64,000 bases of DNA from Berkiella sp964606325 (GCA_964606325.1 CAZSGE010000008.1:1-64000), one strand, 5' to 3'; positions 1-8,918 are shown, counted from the first letter of the stretch. Program-made: numbers and translations. Notes: a model not told the origin generated them from the sequence alone.

Positions 1-13
1 GGAAGTGTTTGAT

Positions 14-89
<76 letters not shown>

Positions 90-110
90 TTAATAACACA
101 CCAGAGTTTT

Positions 111-195
111 GCGAAAGTGGCGGAATTGGTAGACGCACTGGTTTTAGGTACCAGCGGGGCAACCCGTGAGAGTTCGAGTCTCTCCTTTCGCACCA
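111..195 (+). tRNA. tRNA-Leu (anticodon TAG)
   Basis: This is a class II tRNA with a long variable arm. The acceptor GCGAAAG pairs with CTTTCGC, the anticodon stem CTGGT/ACCAG holds the loop TTTAGGT (anticodon TAG), and the T arm contains AGTTCGAGTCT. CCA is encoded at 193-195. The trigger factor gene begins 38 bases downstream, a tRNA-Leu/tig adjacency found in other gammaproteobacteria. An open reading frame runs from inside this tRNA into tig, but translation is not expected to start there. Confidence 0.96.
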
Positions 196-233
196 TTTAT
201 TTCACTGAAAATATGATTGAAGAGGGTAACGTC

Positions 234-1559
234 ATGGAAGTGTCAGTTGAGAACACCAGCACCTTAGGCAGAAGAATAAAAATAAGTGTTCCTAACAAGC
301 AATTGGCAGAGCAAATTAAAGCCAAAATGACTAAGTTGCAAAAAGAAGCTCATTTAAAAGGGTTTCGACCTGGCAAAGTTCCACCCAGTGTATTGCAACA
401 AAAATTTGGTGAGTCTGTCAGATTAGAAGTAATCAACGAACTTATCCGACAATCATTAGGTGAAGCCGTTCAAGAACAGCAATTGCAACCTGCTGGCACA
501 CCTAAAATTGAAGAAATTAACATTGCTGAACTCAAGAATGAATCAAATAAAAATTTAGAGTTTGTGGCTTCTTTTGAAGTGTTCCCACAAATTACGTTAG
601 CAGATTTTTCAACAGTTGAAATCGATAAGCGCACGGTAGAAATTTCCGACCAAGATGTTGCTGCCATGGTCAAGAAACTACAAGACCAATTAGCGAATTG
701 GTCTAAAGTAGATCGTGCTGCTAAGAATGGTGACAAATTAACCGTTGATTTTGCACGCATAATCGCAGAAGAAGGCGCGAGCAAAGAAGATCAAAAAAAT
801 GTGCAAATGGTCATTGGCGCGCAGGGCGTATTGCCTGGCTTAAGTGAAGCGCTGATCGGTAAGAAAGTAGGTGAAGAAGTTAAAGTTGAACTAACCTACC
901 CAGATGATTGGGCTGATAAGCCTGCGGCGGGCAAGGCAGTCACATTGTGGATCACTTTGCATAACATTGAAGAAAAGCAAGAATTGGATGATGTAGAACT
1001 TGCTAAAAAATTAGGCTTAGAAGAAACCGATAAGGCGAGCCTTGAATCCAAAGTACGCGAAAGAATGCAAACAGAGCTTGAGCGTGCATTACGAGATGAA
1101 GTTAAAGAAGCAGTTCTTGAGAAATTACTTGAAAAAAATCCTATCGAGCTACCACAAGCTTTGATAGAACAAGAAAAAGAAGCTATCTACCGTGAACTGG
1201 TTAGAACTCGCCGTAATACAAAGATTCCTAAAGAAGTAATCCATTCTCCAGAAATTGAGAGCTCTGCTCGTAAACGAGTTGAACTGGGTTTGTTGCTTAA
1301 CGAAGTGATTTCGAAGAACAGCCTCAAGGCAGATCCGCAGCGTGTGAGATCTGAAATTGAAAAAATCGCATCTAAATTTGCTAAGCCAGCTGAGATAATT
1401 GAAGCCTATTATGGTAGCAATGATCTGCTTTATAGCGTTGAAAGAATAGTCTTGTTGGATGAAGCAGTTGATGCCATTCTAAAGGCTGCTAAAGTAAATG
1501 ATAAAAAAGCAACCTTTGATGAGGTTATGAATCCAACTGAGGAAAAGGAAACTGCTTAA
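234..1559 (+). CDS. tig: Trigger factor, ribosome-bound chaperone
   Basis: Trigger factor binds the ribosome near the exit tunnel, folds nascent chains and has peptidyl-prolyl isomerase activity. The ribosome-docking signature GFRPGKVP lies at about residues 43-50. An FKBP-type isomerase domain follows at roughly 160-245, then the helical C-terminal chaperone arms. The frame is open further upstream into tRNA-Leu, but the ATG at 234 is chosen because a GAGG ribosome site lies about 9 bases before it and the protein then begins like the family. This gives 441 residues, close to the usual 430-440. It leads the tig-clpP-clpX-lon quality-control block. Confidence 0.96.
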   Translation: MEVSVENTSTLGRRIKISVPNKQLAEQIKAKMTKLQKEAHLKGFRPGKVPPSVLQQKFGESVRLEVINELIRQSLGEAVQEQQLQPAGTPKIEEINIAELKNESNKNLEFVASFEVFPQITLADFSTVEIDKRTVEISDQDVAAMVKKLQDQLANWSKVDRAAKNGDKLTVDFARIIAEEGASKEDQKNVQMVIGAQGVLPGLSEALIGKKVGEEVKVELTYPDDWADKPAAGKAVTLWITLHNIEEKQELDDVELAKKLGLEETDKASLESKVRERMQTELERALRDEVKEAVLEKLLEKNPIELPQALIEQEKEAIYRELVRTRRNTKIPKEVIHSPEIESSARKRVELGLLLNEVISKNSLKADPQRVRSEIEKIASKFAKPAEIIEAYYGSNDLLYSVERIVLLDEAVDAILKAAKVNDKKATFDEVMNPTEEKETA

Positions 1560-1586
1560 CAGCAGTTTTGTAAAAAGGAGATAAGG

Positions 1587-2198
1587 ATGGCCGACAGAAT
1601 ACTCGCACCGACCTATGGCTTGGGCGTTCCAATGGTTATTGAACAGTCAGCACGTGGTGAACGAGCATATGATATTTATTCTCGCTTACTTAAAGAGCGA
1701 GTAATATTTTTAGTGGGTCCAGTTGAAGATTACATGGCTAATCTGATTGTTGCACAGTTGCTATTTCTTGAATCCGAAAATCCAGATAAAGATATTTTTA
1801 TTTATATCAACTCTCCTGGCGGTTCAGTTTCATCAGGAATGGCAATTTACGACACGATGCAGTTTATTAAGCCAGATGTCAGCACACTTTGTGTTGGTAT
1901 GGCTGCTAGCATGGGGGCCGTGATTTTAACTGGTGGTGCTAAAGGTAAAAGACACGCTCTACCTAACTCTAGAATCATGATCCATCAGCCTCATGGGGGC
2001 GCACAAGGCCAAGCTAGCGATATAGAAATACAAGCTAGAGAAATAATCAAGACAAAACAACGTCTCAATGAAATTATATCCAATCATACAGGGCAACCTC
2101 TCGATGTAGTTGCACGCGACACAGATAGAGATACTTTTATGAACTCTGTTGAAGCGTCCAATTACGGATTAATTGATTCTGTCATCGAAAAGCGATAA
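1587..2198 (+). CDS. clpP: ATP-dependent Clp protease proteolytic subunit
   Basis: This is the serine protease subunit of ClpXP, which forms a double heptameric barrel in the cytoplasm and degrades proteins unfolded by ClpX. The nucleophile lies in GMAASMGA (Ser108), the catalytic His in MIHQP (His133), and the Asp is probably Asp182 in the RDTDRD segment. The 203-residue length matches the E. coli precursor. An AAAAAGGAG ribosome site stands just before the ATG. It lies 27 bases after tig and is probably co-transcribed with it. Confidence 0.97.
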   Translation: MADRILAPTYGLGVPMVIEQSARGERAYDIYSRLLKERVIFLVGPVEDYMANLIVAQLLFLESENPDKDIFIYINSPGGSVSSGMAIYDTMQFIKPDVSTLCVGMAASMGAVILTGGAKGKRHALPNSRIMIHQPHGGAQGQASDIEIQAREIIKTKQRLNEIISNHTGQPLDVVARDTDRDTFMNSVEASNYGLIDSVIEKR

Positions 2199-2223
2199 AG
2201 ATAAATCAAGGGGACAACAAAAT

Positions 2224-2257
2224 TGACTTTTTAGGTGTATATCACCCTAAAAAGTCA
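2224..2257. other. Long inverted repeat between clpP and clpX
   Basis: A near-perfect hairpin of about 14 paired bases (TGACTTTTTAGGTG against CACCCTAAAAAGTCA) with one bulged base and a 5-base TATAT loop lies 26 bases after the clpP stop. No run of T follows on either strand, so it is not a classical intrinsic terminator. It may be an mRNA 3' stability or processing structure separating tig-clpP from the independently initiated clpX, or a protein-binding palindrome. Confidence 0.6.
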
Positions 2258-2304
2258 GTTCGCTCAAAGTAAAAGTCGCTATGATTTTAAATTATTTAGA
2301 GTAG

Positions 2305-2334
2305 GTTGAAACCTGGATGTAATGACCCCATATA
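2305..2334 (+). promoter_or_regulatory. Heat-shock (sigma-32 type) promoter for clpX
   Basis: GTTGAAA at 2305-2311 and CCCCATATA at 2326-2334, separated by 14 bases, closely match the RpoH consensus CTTGAAA-N(13-17)-CCCCATnTA. The overlapping TATAAT at 2331-2336 could also serve a sigma-70 holoenzyme, but its 19-base spacing from TTGAAA is long. The site lies about 35 bases before the clpX start and explains how clpX-lon could be induced separately from clpP. Confidence 0.75.
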
Positions 2335-2370
2335 ATAAAGTGAAACAACAATGAGTTTGAGGTGGGCCAA

Positions 2371-3663
2371 ATGAGTAATCATCACGGTGGTCGCGGAGAT
2401 GATAATAGCAAGCTACTCTACTGTTCATTTTGCGGTAAGAGTCAGCATGAAGTTCGTAAGTTAATTGCAGGCCCTTCTGTTTTTATCTGCGATGAGTGCG
2501 TTGAGCTATGCAATGACATAATTAGAGAAGAAATTGAAGAGAGTAGTTCTCCTAGCCAATCTTCACAGCTTCCTACACCGCATGAAATTAATAAAATTCT
2601 CGACGATTATGTGATTGGTCAGAAACGTGCCAAGCGTATTTTATCGGTCGCAGTTTATAATCATTATAAGCGCTTACAGAATGCGACTAAAAATGATGAA
2701 ATTGAATTAGGTAAAAGTAACATTTTGCTCATAGGCCCAACGGGTTGTGGTAAAACATTACTTGCAGAAACGTTGGCTCGTTTGTTAGATGTACCGTTCA
2801 CTATTGCCGATGCAACTACGCTCACAGAAGCGGGTTACGTCGGTGAAGATGTTGAAAACATCATTCAAAAGTTATTACAGAAATGTGACTATGATGTTGA
2901 GAAAGCACAAACCGGTATCGTTTACATTGACGAAATAGATAAAATTTCCAGAAAGTCTGAAAATCCATCTATTACTCGTGATGTTTCAGGTGAAGGTGTC
3001 CAACAAGCCTTATTAAAATTAATCGAAGGTACGGTTGCTTCTGTACCTCCTCAGGGCGGTCGTAAGCATCCTCAACAAGAATTCTTACAAGTGGATACCA
3101 CGAACATTCTCTTTATTTGTGGTGGTGCATTTGCTGGTCTTGAAAAAGTGATTATGGATAGATCTGACAAAAGTGGCATTGGGTTCAATGCACAAGTCAG
3201 GAGTAAGAAAGATAAAAAAGCACTGAGTGATGCAATAGCTCTGGCTGAGCCAGAGGATTTAATCAAGTATGGTCTTATTCCAGAATTTGTTGGTCGTTTG
3301 CCGGTCGTTGCTACCTTGGAAGAGCTTGATGAAGACGCATTGGTTTCTATCTTGACAGAGCCCAAAAATGCACTGACCAAACAATATTTTAAGCTCTTTG
3401 AAATGGAAGGTGTCTCTTTAGAGTTTCGAAAAGAAGCACTACGTGCCATCGCAAAGAAAGCTTTGGAAAGAAAAACAGGTGCCAGAGGTTTGAGATCCAT
3501 TCTAGAACAAGTTTTATTAGATACTATGTATGACTTGCCTTCGATGGAGAACGTCAGCAAAGTGGTCATCGATGAAGGCTTTATCAATGGTGAATCTGGA
3601 CCGTTGATGATATACGAAAATCCGGAAAAGCCGTTGCTTGCACAAGAAAAGAGAGAATCTTAA
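2371..3663 (+). CDS. clpX: ATP-dependent Clp protease ATP-binding subunit ClpX
   Basis: ClpX is the AAA+ unfoldase that recognises tagged substrates and feeds them to ClpP. The N-terminal zinc-binding domain shows the CSFC and CDEC cysteine pairs (about residues 17-45). The AAA+ core has Walker A GPTGCGKT and Walker B VYIDEID, and the ClpP-docking IGF loop is visible in SGIGFN. The ATG at 2371 is preferred over a GTG at 2362 because a GAGGTGGG ribosome site precedes it, and it gives 430 residues. A heat-shock-type promoter lies upstream, and lon begins 16 bases after the stop. Confidence 0.96.
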   Translation: MSNHHGGRGDDNSKLLYCSFCGKSQHEVRKLIAGPSVFICDECVELCNDIIREEIEESSSPSQSSQLPTPHEINKILDDYVIGQKRAKRILSVAVYNHYKRLQNATKNDEIELGKSNILLIGPTGCGKTLLAETLARLLDVPFTIADATTLTEAGYVGEDVENIIQKLLQKCDYDVEKAQTGIVYIDEIDKISRKSENPSITRDVSGEGVQQALLKLIEGTVASVPPQGGRKHPQQEFLQVDTTNILFICGGAFAGLEKVIMDRSDKSGIGFNAQVRSKKDKKALSDAIALAEPEDLIKYGLIPEFVGRLPVVATLEELDEDALVSILTEPKNALTKQYFKLFEMEGVSLEFRKEALRAIAKKALERKTGARGLRSILEQVLLDTMYDLPSMENVSKVVIDEGFINGESGPLMIYENPEKPLLAQEKRES

Positions 3664-3679
3664 CCCTTAAGGAAGGCAT

Positions 3680-6103
3680 ATGGACCAAGAGAAAGACGAG
3701 TCTTCGCCATCAAAAAGTGTGGTAGCAATGCCCGTGCTACCACTGCGCGATGTTGTTGTGTATCCCCACATGGTCATTCCTCTGTTTGTTGGGCGCGATA
3801 AGTCTATTAAAGCGCTTGATGCTGCAATGGCCCAAGGAGAAAAACAAATTCTTCTTATGGCACAAAGAGAGGCTACTGAAGATAATCCTTCAGTCAGTGA
3901 CATCTACTCTTTGGGTTCAATTTCCACTATTTTACAATTACTAAAACTGCCTGATGGGACAGTCAAAGTTTTGGTAGAAGGTATTCGACGTGGACGTGTT
4001 GTTGATTATGTTCACACAGATCCTTACTTTTTAGCGAATGTGGATTTTGTTGAAGATGCGCCCTTGCGCGAAGAAGAAGCTGAAGTTTTGGTTAGAACCT
4101 TGCTTAACCAATTTGAGAAATATGTTAAGTTAAATAAAAAGATCCCACCAGAAATTGTCACATCAGTTTCCAGCATAGAAGATCCAGGCAGATTAGCTGA
4201 CACGATTGCGGCTCATATGTCTTTGAAAATAAATGAAAAGCAAAATGTGCTGGAGATCACCTCATTAAGAGAACGTCTTGAAAGACTCATGGCGTTGATG
4301 GAATCTGAAATTGATTTGCTTCAGGTTGAACAGCGCATTCGTTCGAATGTTAAAAGGCAAATGGAAAAGAGTCAAAGAGAGTATTATCTCAATGAGCAAA
4401 TGAAAGCTATCCAAGAAGAATTGGGACATGAAGCAAGCGAGCATGAAGAGTTAAAAGATAAAATTGAGAAAGCGGGCATGTCGCAAGAGGCTTTTAATAA
4501 AGCCACTGCTGAATTGAAGAAGTTAAAAATGATGGCACCGATGTCAGCGGAAGCAACAGTCTCACGCAATTACATCGACTGGATGCTGCAAGTGCCTTGG
4601 AAGAAAAAAACAAAATTACGTCTTGATTTGCCAGCAGCTGAAGCCGTTTTGGAAGAAGATCATTATGGCTTAGAAAAAGTCAAAGAGCGCATCGTTGAAT
4701 ACTTAGCTGTTCAAAAGCGTGTTAAAAAACTTAAAGGTCCTATACTTTGTTTAGTTGGGCCTCCTGGTGTGGGTAAAACGTCTCTGGGTAAGTCAATAGC
4801 CAGAGCAACGCAACGCACTTTTGTAAGAATGTCACTAGGTGGCGTGAGAGATGAAGCTGAGATTCGCGGTCATCGTAGAACTTACATTGGCGCGATGCCG
4901 GGTAAAATATTACAAAAATTAGCCAAATCAGGGGTACGGAATCCGCTGTTCTTATTGGATGAGATCGATAAGATGGCGATGGATTTTCGTGGCGATCCAG
5001 CGGCGGCGCTTTTGGAAGTGCTTGATCCAGAGCAAAATAACACCTTTAACGATCACTACTTAGAAGTCGATTATGATTTGTCAGATGTGATGTTTGTCGC
5101 AACGGCAAATTCGTTAAATATTCCACCCCCCTTACTTGATCGTATGGAAGTGATCAGGCTTGCTGGTTACACCGAAGATGAAAAATTGAATATTGCTGAG
5201 CGTTATCTTCTGCCAAAGCAAATTCATGACAACGGTCTCAATGAGGGTGAGCTCACAGTAACCCGTGATGCTATTTTAGGTATTATTCGCTATTACACGC
5301 GCGAAGCAGGAGTGCGTAACTTAGATCGAGAAATATCCAAGCTTTCAAGAAAAGTCGTGAAAGAAATTTTAATGCAACCTGAGCTTGGTAATTTGACAGT
5401 CGATGAGAACAATCTTGAGAATTATCTTGGTGTAAAACGTTTTCGCTTTGGTATTGCAGAAGATCATGATCAAGTTGGTCAGGTTACAGGTCTTGCATGG
5501 ACAGAAGTGGGCGGCGACATTTTAACCATTGAAGCCGTGGTTGTGCCTGGGAAAGGTAAAACAACTTCTACCGGTAAACTGGGTGAAGTTATGCAAGAAT
5601 CCATCACGGCAGCAATGTCTGTGGTGAGAAGCCGAGCAAAACTCTTAGGCATTGCGCCAGACTTCTATGAGAAGAGTGATATTCACATCCACGTACCTGA
5701 GGGCGCTACGCCTAAAGATGGCCCTAGCGCTGGTATAGGTATGTGTACGGCGATTGTTTCTATACTCACAGGGATCCCTGTGCGAGCAGATGTTGCTATG
5801 ACGGGTGAAATCACCTTAAGAGGTGAAGTGTTGCCGATTGGTGGTTTGAAAGAAAAACTTCTTGCAGCACGTCGTGCAGGTATTGCTGAAGTCATTATTC
5901 CCGAAGAGAATAGACGTGACTTAAAAGAGATACCGCAAAATATTCAAGATAAACTCAAAATTCATTGTGTTAAATGGATAGACGAAGTTTTTCAAATTGC
6001 TTTAACACGCATACCGCAACCTGCACCTGAAGGAGCCAAATCTGAAACGCCAGATGAAGCCCCAAAGGAGGATAATCAATCAACCGATGTGTTGCATCAT
6101 TGA
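3680..6103 (+). CDS. lon: Lon ATP-dependent serine protease
   Basis: Lon is a cytoplasmic hexameric AAA+ protease that degrades misfolded and regulatory proteins. In order the chain shows the N-terminal substrate-binding LAN domain (about 10-205), a coiled-coil stretch, the ATPase with Walker A GPPGVGKT near residue 360, and the protease domain. The protease domain carries the Ser-Lys dyad: Ser683 in DGPSAG and Lys726 in GGLKEK. Its 807 residues compare with 784 in E. coli, the excess being an acidic, Pro-rich C-terminal tail. It follows clpX by 16 bases with an AAGGAAGG ribosome site and is probably co-transcribed with it. Confidence 0.97.
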   Translation: MDQEKDESSPSKSVVAMPVLPLRDVVVYPHMVIPLFVGRDKSIKALDAAMAQGEKQILLMAQREATEDNPSVSDIYSLGSISTILQLLKLPDGTVKVLVEGIRRGRVVDYVHTDPYFLANVDFVEDAPLREEEAEVLVRTLLNQFEKYVKLNKKIPPEIVTSVSSIEDPGRLADTIAAHMSLKINEKQNVLEITSLRERLERLMALMESEIDLLQVEQRIRSNVKRQMEKSQREYYLNEQMKAIQEELGHEASEHEELKDKIEKAGMSQEAFNKATAELKKLKMMAPMSAEATVSRNYIDWMLQVPWKKKTKLRLDLPAAEAVLEEDHYGLEKVKERIVEYLAVQKRVKKLKGPILCLVGPPGVGKTSLGKSIARATQRTFVRMSLGGVRDEAEIRGHRRTYIGAMPGKILQKLAKSGVRNPLFLLDEIDKMAMDFRGDPAAALLEVLDPEQNNTFNDHYLEVDYDLSDVMFVATANSLNIPPPLLDRMEVIRLAGYTEDEKLNIAERYLLPKQIHDNGLNEGELTVTRDAILGIIRYYTREAGVRNLDREISKLSRKVVKEILMQPELGNLTVDENNLENYLGVKRFRFGIAEDHDQVGQVTGLAWTEVGGDILTIEAVVVPGKGKTTSTGKLGEVMQESITAAMSVVRSRAKLLGIAPDFYEKSDIHIHVPEGATPKDGPSAGIGMCTAIVSILTGIPVRADVAMTGEITLRGEVLPIGGLKEKLLAARRAGIAEVIIPEENRRDLKEIPQNIQDKLKIHCVKWIDEVFQIALTRIPQPAPEGAKSETPDEAPKEDNQSTDVLHH

Positions 6104-6121
6104 TTGATTTAAATGCTCTTG

Positions 6122-6277
6122 TACCCTCTACCGCTTTGCGGGAGAGGGCGCTCATTGCTAAAGCGTAGCTTTGGCAATGAGCGGGTGAGGGCGTTGCGAA
6201 TACCCAAGAGCCCTCATCTGCCTCGCCATTGCTGTGCAATGTCTCGACACCTTCTCCCGCAAGCGGTAGAAGGGTTT
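6122..6277. repeat. MITE-like inverted-repeat element
   Basis: Most of the 317-base gap between lon and hupB is this element. Its ends are imperfect terminal inverted repeats of about 24 bases (6124-6147 and 6251-6274; core CTACCGCTTGCGGGAGA). Inside, 6149-6183 forms a 16-bp hairpin around a GTA loop, and a second smaller hairpin (CATTGC/GCAATG) lies near 6228-6243. There is no coding capacity of its own. The layout resembles the small non-autonomous repeats found in many copies in proteobacterial genomes. Remaining gap sequence before hupB shows no clear promoter to me. Confidence 0.75.
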
Positions 6278-6420
6278 TAAGATCAAACATTTGAATTCGG
6301 CCAACTAATTCACTTTTTATTTTTCCTCTTAAACCTTGTGCCATCTGTCATTCGGTGTTAACTTGCCGGTTAATAAATTTTTGAGAAACCTAACGTTAAT
6401 TAACAAAAGGGGGGGTATCT

Positions 6421-6741
6421 GTGAGTAAGATCCCGGTTAATAAAGCTGAGATAATTGAAGCAATAGCTGAGTCAGCTGAAATTTCAAAAACAGCTGCTAA
6501 TCGCGCATTAAATACTTTCTTAGAGTCTATAACGGCTGCCTTACAAAACGGAAAGACAGTTTCCTTACTTGGTTTTGGCAACTTCTCAGTAAAGACTCGT
6601 GCTGCTCGCGTTGGCCGCAATCCTAAAACCGGTGCACCCATTAATATTGAAGCGGCAAACGTACCGCTCTTTAAAGCTGGTAAAGCGCTGAAGGATGCTG
6701 TAAACTCCGGCACCGTTATGGTTGAAGAAGAAGAAGCATAA
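6421..6741 (+). CDS. hupB: HU family DNA-binding protein
   Basis: HU is a small nucleoid protein that bends DNA and acts as a dimer. The sequence covers the full HU fold: an N-terminal helical pair (NKAEIIEAIAESA), the GFGNF segment at the base of the arm, the DNA-contacting arm with R-x-GRNPKTG, and the C-terminal helix. Length is 106 residues, about 15 longer than usual because of an N-terminal extension and an acidic tail ending EEEEA. The start is GTG, supported by an AAGGGGGGG ribosome site about 5 bases upstream. hupB after lon is the standard gammaproteobacterial order. Confidence 0.94.
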   Translation: MSKIPVNKAEIIEAIAESAEISKTAANRALNTFLESITAALQNGKTVSLLGFGNFSVKTRAARVGRNPKTGAPINIEAANVPLFKAGKALKDAVNSGTVMVEEEEA

Positions 6742-6769
6742 GTATATACTTCTTCGCTCATTTTCGTGT

Positions 6770-6845
6770 GGGTGCTTAGCTCAGTTGGCAGAGCATCGCC
6801 CTTACAAGGCGAGGGTCGGGGGTTCAAGCCCCTCAGCACCCACCA
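6770..6845 (+). tRNA. tRNA-Val (anticodon TAC)
   Basis: Acceptor GGGTGCT pairs with AGCACCC, the anticodon stem TCGCC/GGCGA encloses CTTACAA (anticodon TAC), and the T arm has GGTTCAAGCC. CCA is encoded at 6843-6845. It is followed 12 bases later by tRNA-Asp. The tRNA-Val/tRNA-Asp pair between hupB and ppiD also occurs in other gammaproteobacteria such as Legionella. Confidence 0.96.
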
Positions 6846-6857
6846 ATATATAAATGG

Positions 6858-6934
6858 GGAGCGGTAGTTCAGTTGGTTAGAATACCGGCCTGTCACGCCG
6901 GGGGTCGCGGGTTCGAGTCCCGTCCGCTCCGCCA
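6858..6934 (+). tRNA. tRNA-Asp (anticodon GTC)
   Basis: Acceptor GGAGCGG pairs with CCGCTCC, discriminator base is G as expected for Asp, and the anticodon loop CTGTCAC gives GTC. The T arm contains GGTTCGAGTCC and CCA is encoded at 6932-6934. A rho-independent terminator starts 11 bases later, closing the tRNA-Val/tRNA-Asp transcript. Confidence 0.96.
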
Positions 6935-6945
6935 CTACTTAAAAT

Positions 6946-6981
6946 GTTCACAGAGCAGAATGCTTTGTGAACTTTTTTTTT
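6946..6981 (+). terminator. Rho-independent terminator after the tRNA pair
   Basis: GTTCACAGAGC pairs with GCTTTGTGAAC (11 bp with one G-U) around a 5-base loop and is followed directly by a run of nine T. It separates the tRNA transcript from ppiD, whose ribosome site lies about 20 bases further on. Confidence 0.92.
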
Positions 6982-7010
6982 ATTAGTCACGCATTTTTGA
7001 GGAACAAGCC

Positions 7011-8918
7011 ATGCTGCAAAGCTTAAGGGACAAAGCACAAGGTTGGATTGCTTGGATCATCGTTGGCTTGATTGCTCTAACATTTATTCTTTTTGGTACT
7101 GAAAACTTTTTTAGCGGTTCAAACCGTGGCAATGTCGTCGCTAAAGTGCAGGGATCAGAAATTTCTGCCCAAGAACTTGAAAACGCGTACAGACGTTATC
7201 TTAACCAAGCAGGCAATGAATCTGTTTCTCAAATAGATCAACATTTCGTCAAAAAAGAATTGCTACAGTCTATGATTGACGAGAGCATCATGATGAATGA
7301 TGCGAAAAAAATGGGCTTAACCATCAGTCCACAACGCGTTGGCTTTATGCTCAATAGCATTCCTTTTTTCCTTGTTGAGGGGCATTTTTCTCCTGATGCT
7401 TACCAACGTTTTTTAATTAATGCTGGGTATACCGATACAGGTTTTAAATCGTACCTTAAAACGGCGCTTATTAAACAGCAATTAGAGCAAGGGCTAATGC
7501 AGACAGCCTATTCTTTGCCTGCCGATCTTGAAACGCTTATTAAATTCATTTTACAAAAACGTGATTTTCGCTTTTTCACTATTTCACGTCAGACTTTTGA
7601 AAATGAAGTGGTAACGACGGATGAAGAGATCAAAGCTTATTACGATAAACATTTAAATGATTTTAAAACACCCGAGAGAATAGCGCTCGAATATGTTCTC
7701 TTATCTTTGCCGAACATTGCCGAGCAATATCAACCAAAAGAGGAAGTGATCCAAGCGTATTTCACAGAGAATGCCGCTTCGTTTAATCAACCAGAAAGAG
7801 TGCAAGTTGGACACATTCTGATTGCTGTGCCCAAAAATGCTAACGAAAGTGACACAAAAGCAGCTAAAGCACGCGTGGAAGAAGCCGCCAAACGAATTAA
7901 AAATGGCGAATCCTTTGAAGCCCTGGCCAAAGAGATCTCAGAAGATAAAGCAAGCAACCAAAATGGTGGAAAGTTAGAATGGATCTCCAAAGGTGAGATG
8001 ATTCCAGAGTTTGAAAAAGCTGCCTTTGATTTGAACAAAAAGGGTGATGTTAGTGCGCCAGTGCGAACTGACTTTGGATATCATTTGATTAAATTACTAG
8101 ACAAGCAAGCCGCGAAAGCGCGTAAGTTAGAAGAAGTCAAAGACGATATTATTGCTAAAATGAAGCATGAATGGGCACAAGAAAAGTTTGCCAAGATGGG
8201 TGATGAACTGAATGATCTCGCTTTTGATCATCCTGATTCATTACAGCCAGTGGTTGATAAACTTGGTTTGACCCTTCATAAAACGGATTTCTTTACTAAG
8301 AATGAAGGTCCAAAAGAAAAGGATGCTTTGCTACAAAATCCCAATGTTGTATCTGCTGCATTCAATCCGACTGTTAAGGACGACAAAAATAATAGCGAAT
8401 TAATTAAACTAGATGACGAAAACTATATGGTATTGCGTGTTGCAAATGTGCAGTCCTCAACTCAAAAGCCATTAGAAGAAGTTAAACCTGAAATTATCAA
8501 ATCAATTGTATTCGATAAAACAGAACAATTGGCGAAAGCTAAAGCAACAGCTGATTTTGATAAGATAGTTAAAGACAAACAAGGGCATGATAAATTGCTT
8601 ACCGCTTTTCCTTGGGTGAATGCAACGGATGTTTCTCGTAATTCAACAAATCCTTCACCTAAGATAGTTGAAGCTTCTTTTGCAATGGCTAATCCTTCTG
8701 AAAGTGGTAGCTTTAAGCAAGTGAAACTTGAAAATGGTGACTATGCCATCATTTGGTTAACCAAGGTGATAGATGGCGATGCTAGTAAACTTTCATCTCA
8801 AGAGAAAGAGAATTTTACCGCGCAATTAGCCAAACATTATGGTGAGCTAGAATTCGCACTTTATGCGACCCAGTTGATCAAAGATGCGAAGATTGAGAAG
8901 TTTGACGATAAGGTTTAA
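7011..8918 (+). CDS. ppiD: PpiD/SurA-type periplasmic peptidyl-prolyl isomerase
   Basis: PpiD is an inner-membrane-anchored chaperone at the SecYEG exit that helps fold periplasmic and outer-membrane proteins. A single N-terminal membrane anchor covers residues about 11-34, with the rest periplasmic. A SurA-like N-terminal domain follows, then a parvulin (rotamase) domain at about 260-365 with the typical GHILI, GGKLEWI and TDFGYHLIKL stretches. Length 635 is close to E. coli PpiD (623). The ATG has a GAGGAA ribosome site. Position after hupB is conserved in gammaproteobacteria. Confidence 0.95.
   Translation: MLQSLRDKAQGWIAWIIVGLIALTFILFGTENFFSGSNRGNVVAKVQGSEISAQELENAYRRYLNQAGNESVSQIDQHFVKKELLQSMIDESIMMNDAKKMGLTISPQRVGFMLNSIPFFLVEGHFSPDAYQRFLINAGYTDTGFKSYLKTALIKQQLEQGLMQTAYSLPADLETLIKFILQKRDFRFFTISRQTFENEVVTTDEEIKAYYDKHLNDFKTPERIALEYVLLSLPNIAEQYQPKEEVIQAYFTENAASFNQPERVQVGHILIAVPKNANESDTKAAKARVEEAAKRIKNGESFEALAKEISEDKASNQNGGKLEWISKGEMIPEFEKAAFDLNKKGDVSAPVRTDFGYHLIKLLDKQAAKARKLEEVKDDIIAKMKHEWAQEKFAKMGDELNDLAFDHPDSLQPVVDKLGLTLHKTDFFTKNEGPKEKDALLQNPNVVSAAFNPTVKDDKNNSELIKLDDENYMVLRVANVQSSTQKPLEEVKPEIIKSIVFDKTEQLAKAKATADFDKIVKDKQGHDKLLTAFPWVNATDVSRNSTNPSPKIVEASFAMANPSESGSFKQVKLENGDYAIIWLTKVIDGDASKLSSQEKENFTAQLAKHYGELEFALYATQLIKDAKIEKFDDKV

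Noticed and set aside
117..233. N-terminal extension of the trigger factor frame into tRNA-Leu
   Set aside because: The extension reads through a tRNA gene and lacks a ribosome site, whereas the ATG at 234 has GAGG and a normal family N terminus.
2224..2257. Intrinsic terminator of tig-clpP
   Set aside because: The stem is good, but no T tract follows on the plus strand, so it is listed as a structure rather than a terminator.
5970..6344. Minus-strand open frame over the lon end and the repeat element
   Set aside because: It lies in the lon 3' end and in the inverted repeat, has no family likeness and no ribosome site.
6396..6935. Minus-strand open frame opposite hupB and the two tRNAs
   Set aside because: It is a translation of the antisense of tRNA-Val, tRNA-Asp and hupB. 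Peptides like AERTGLEPATP are a well-known artefact of reverse-strand tRNA reading.
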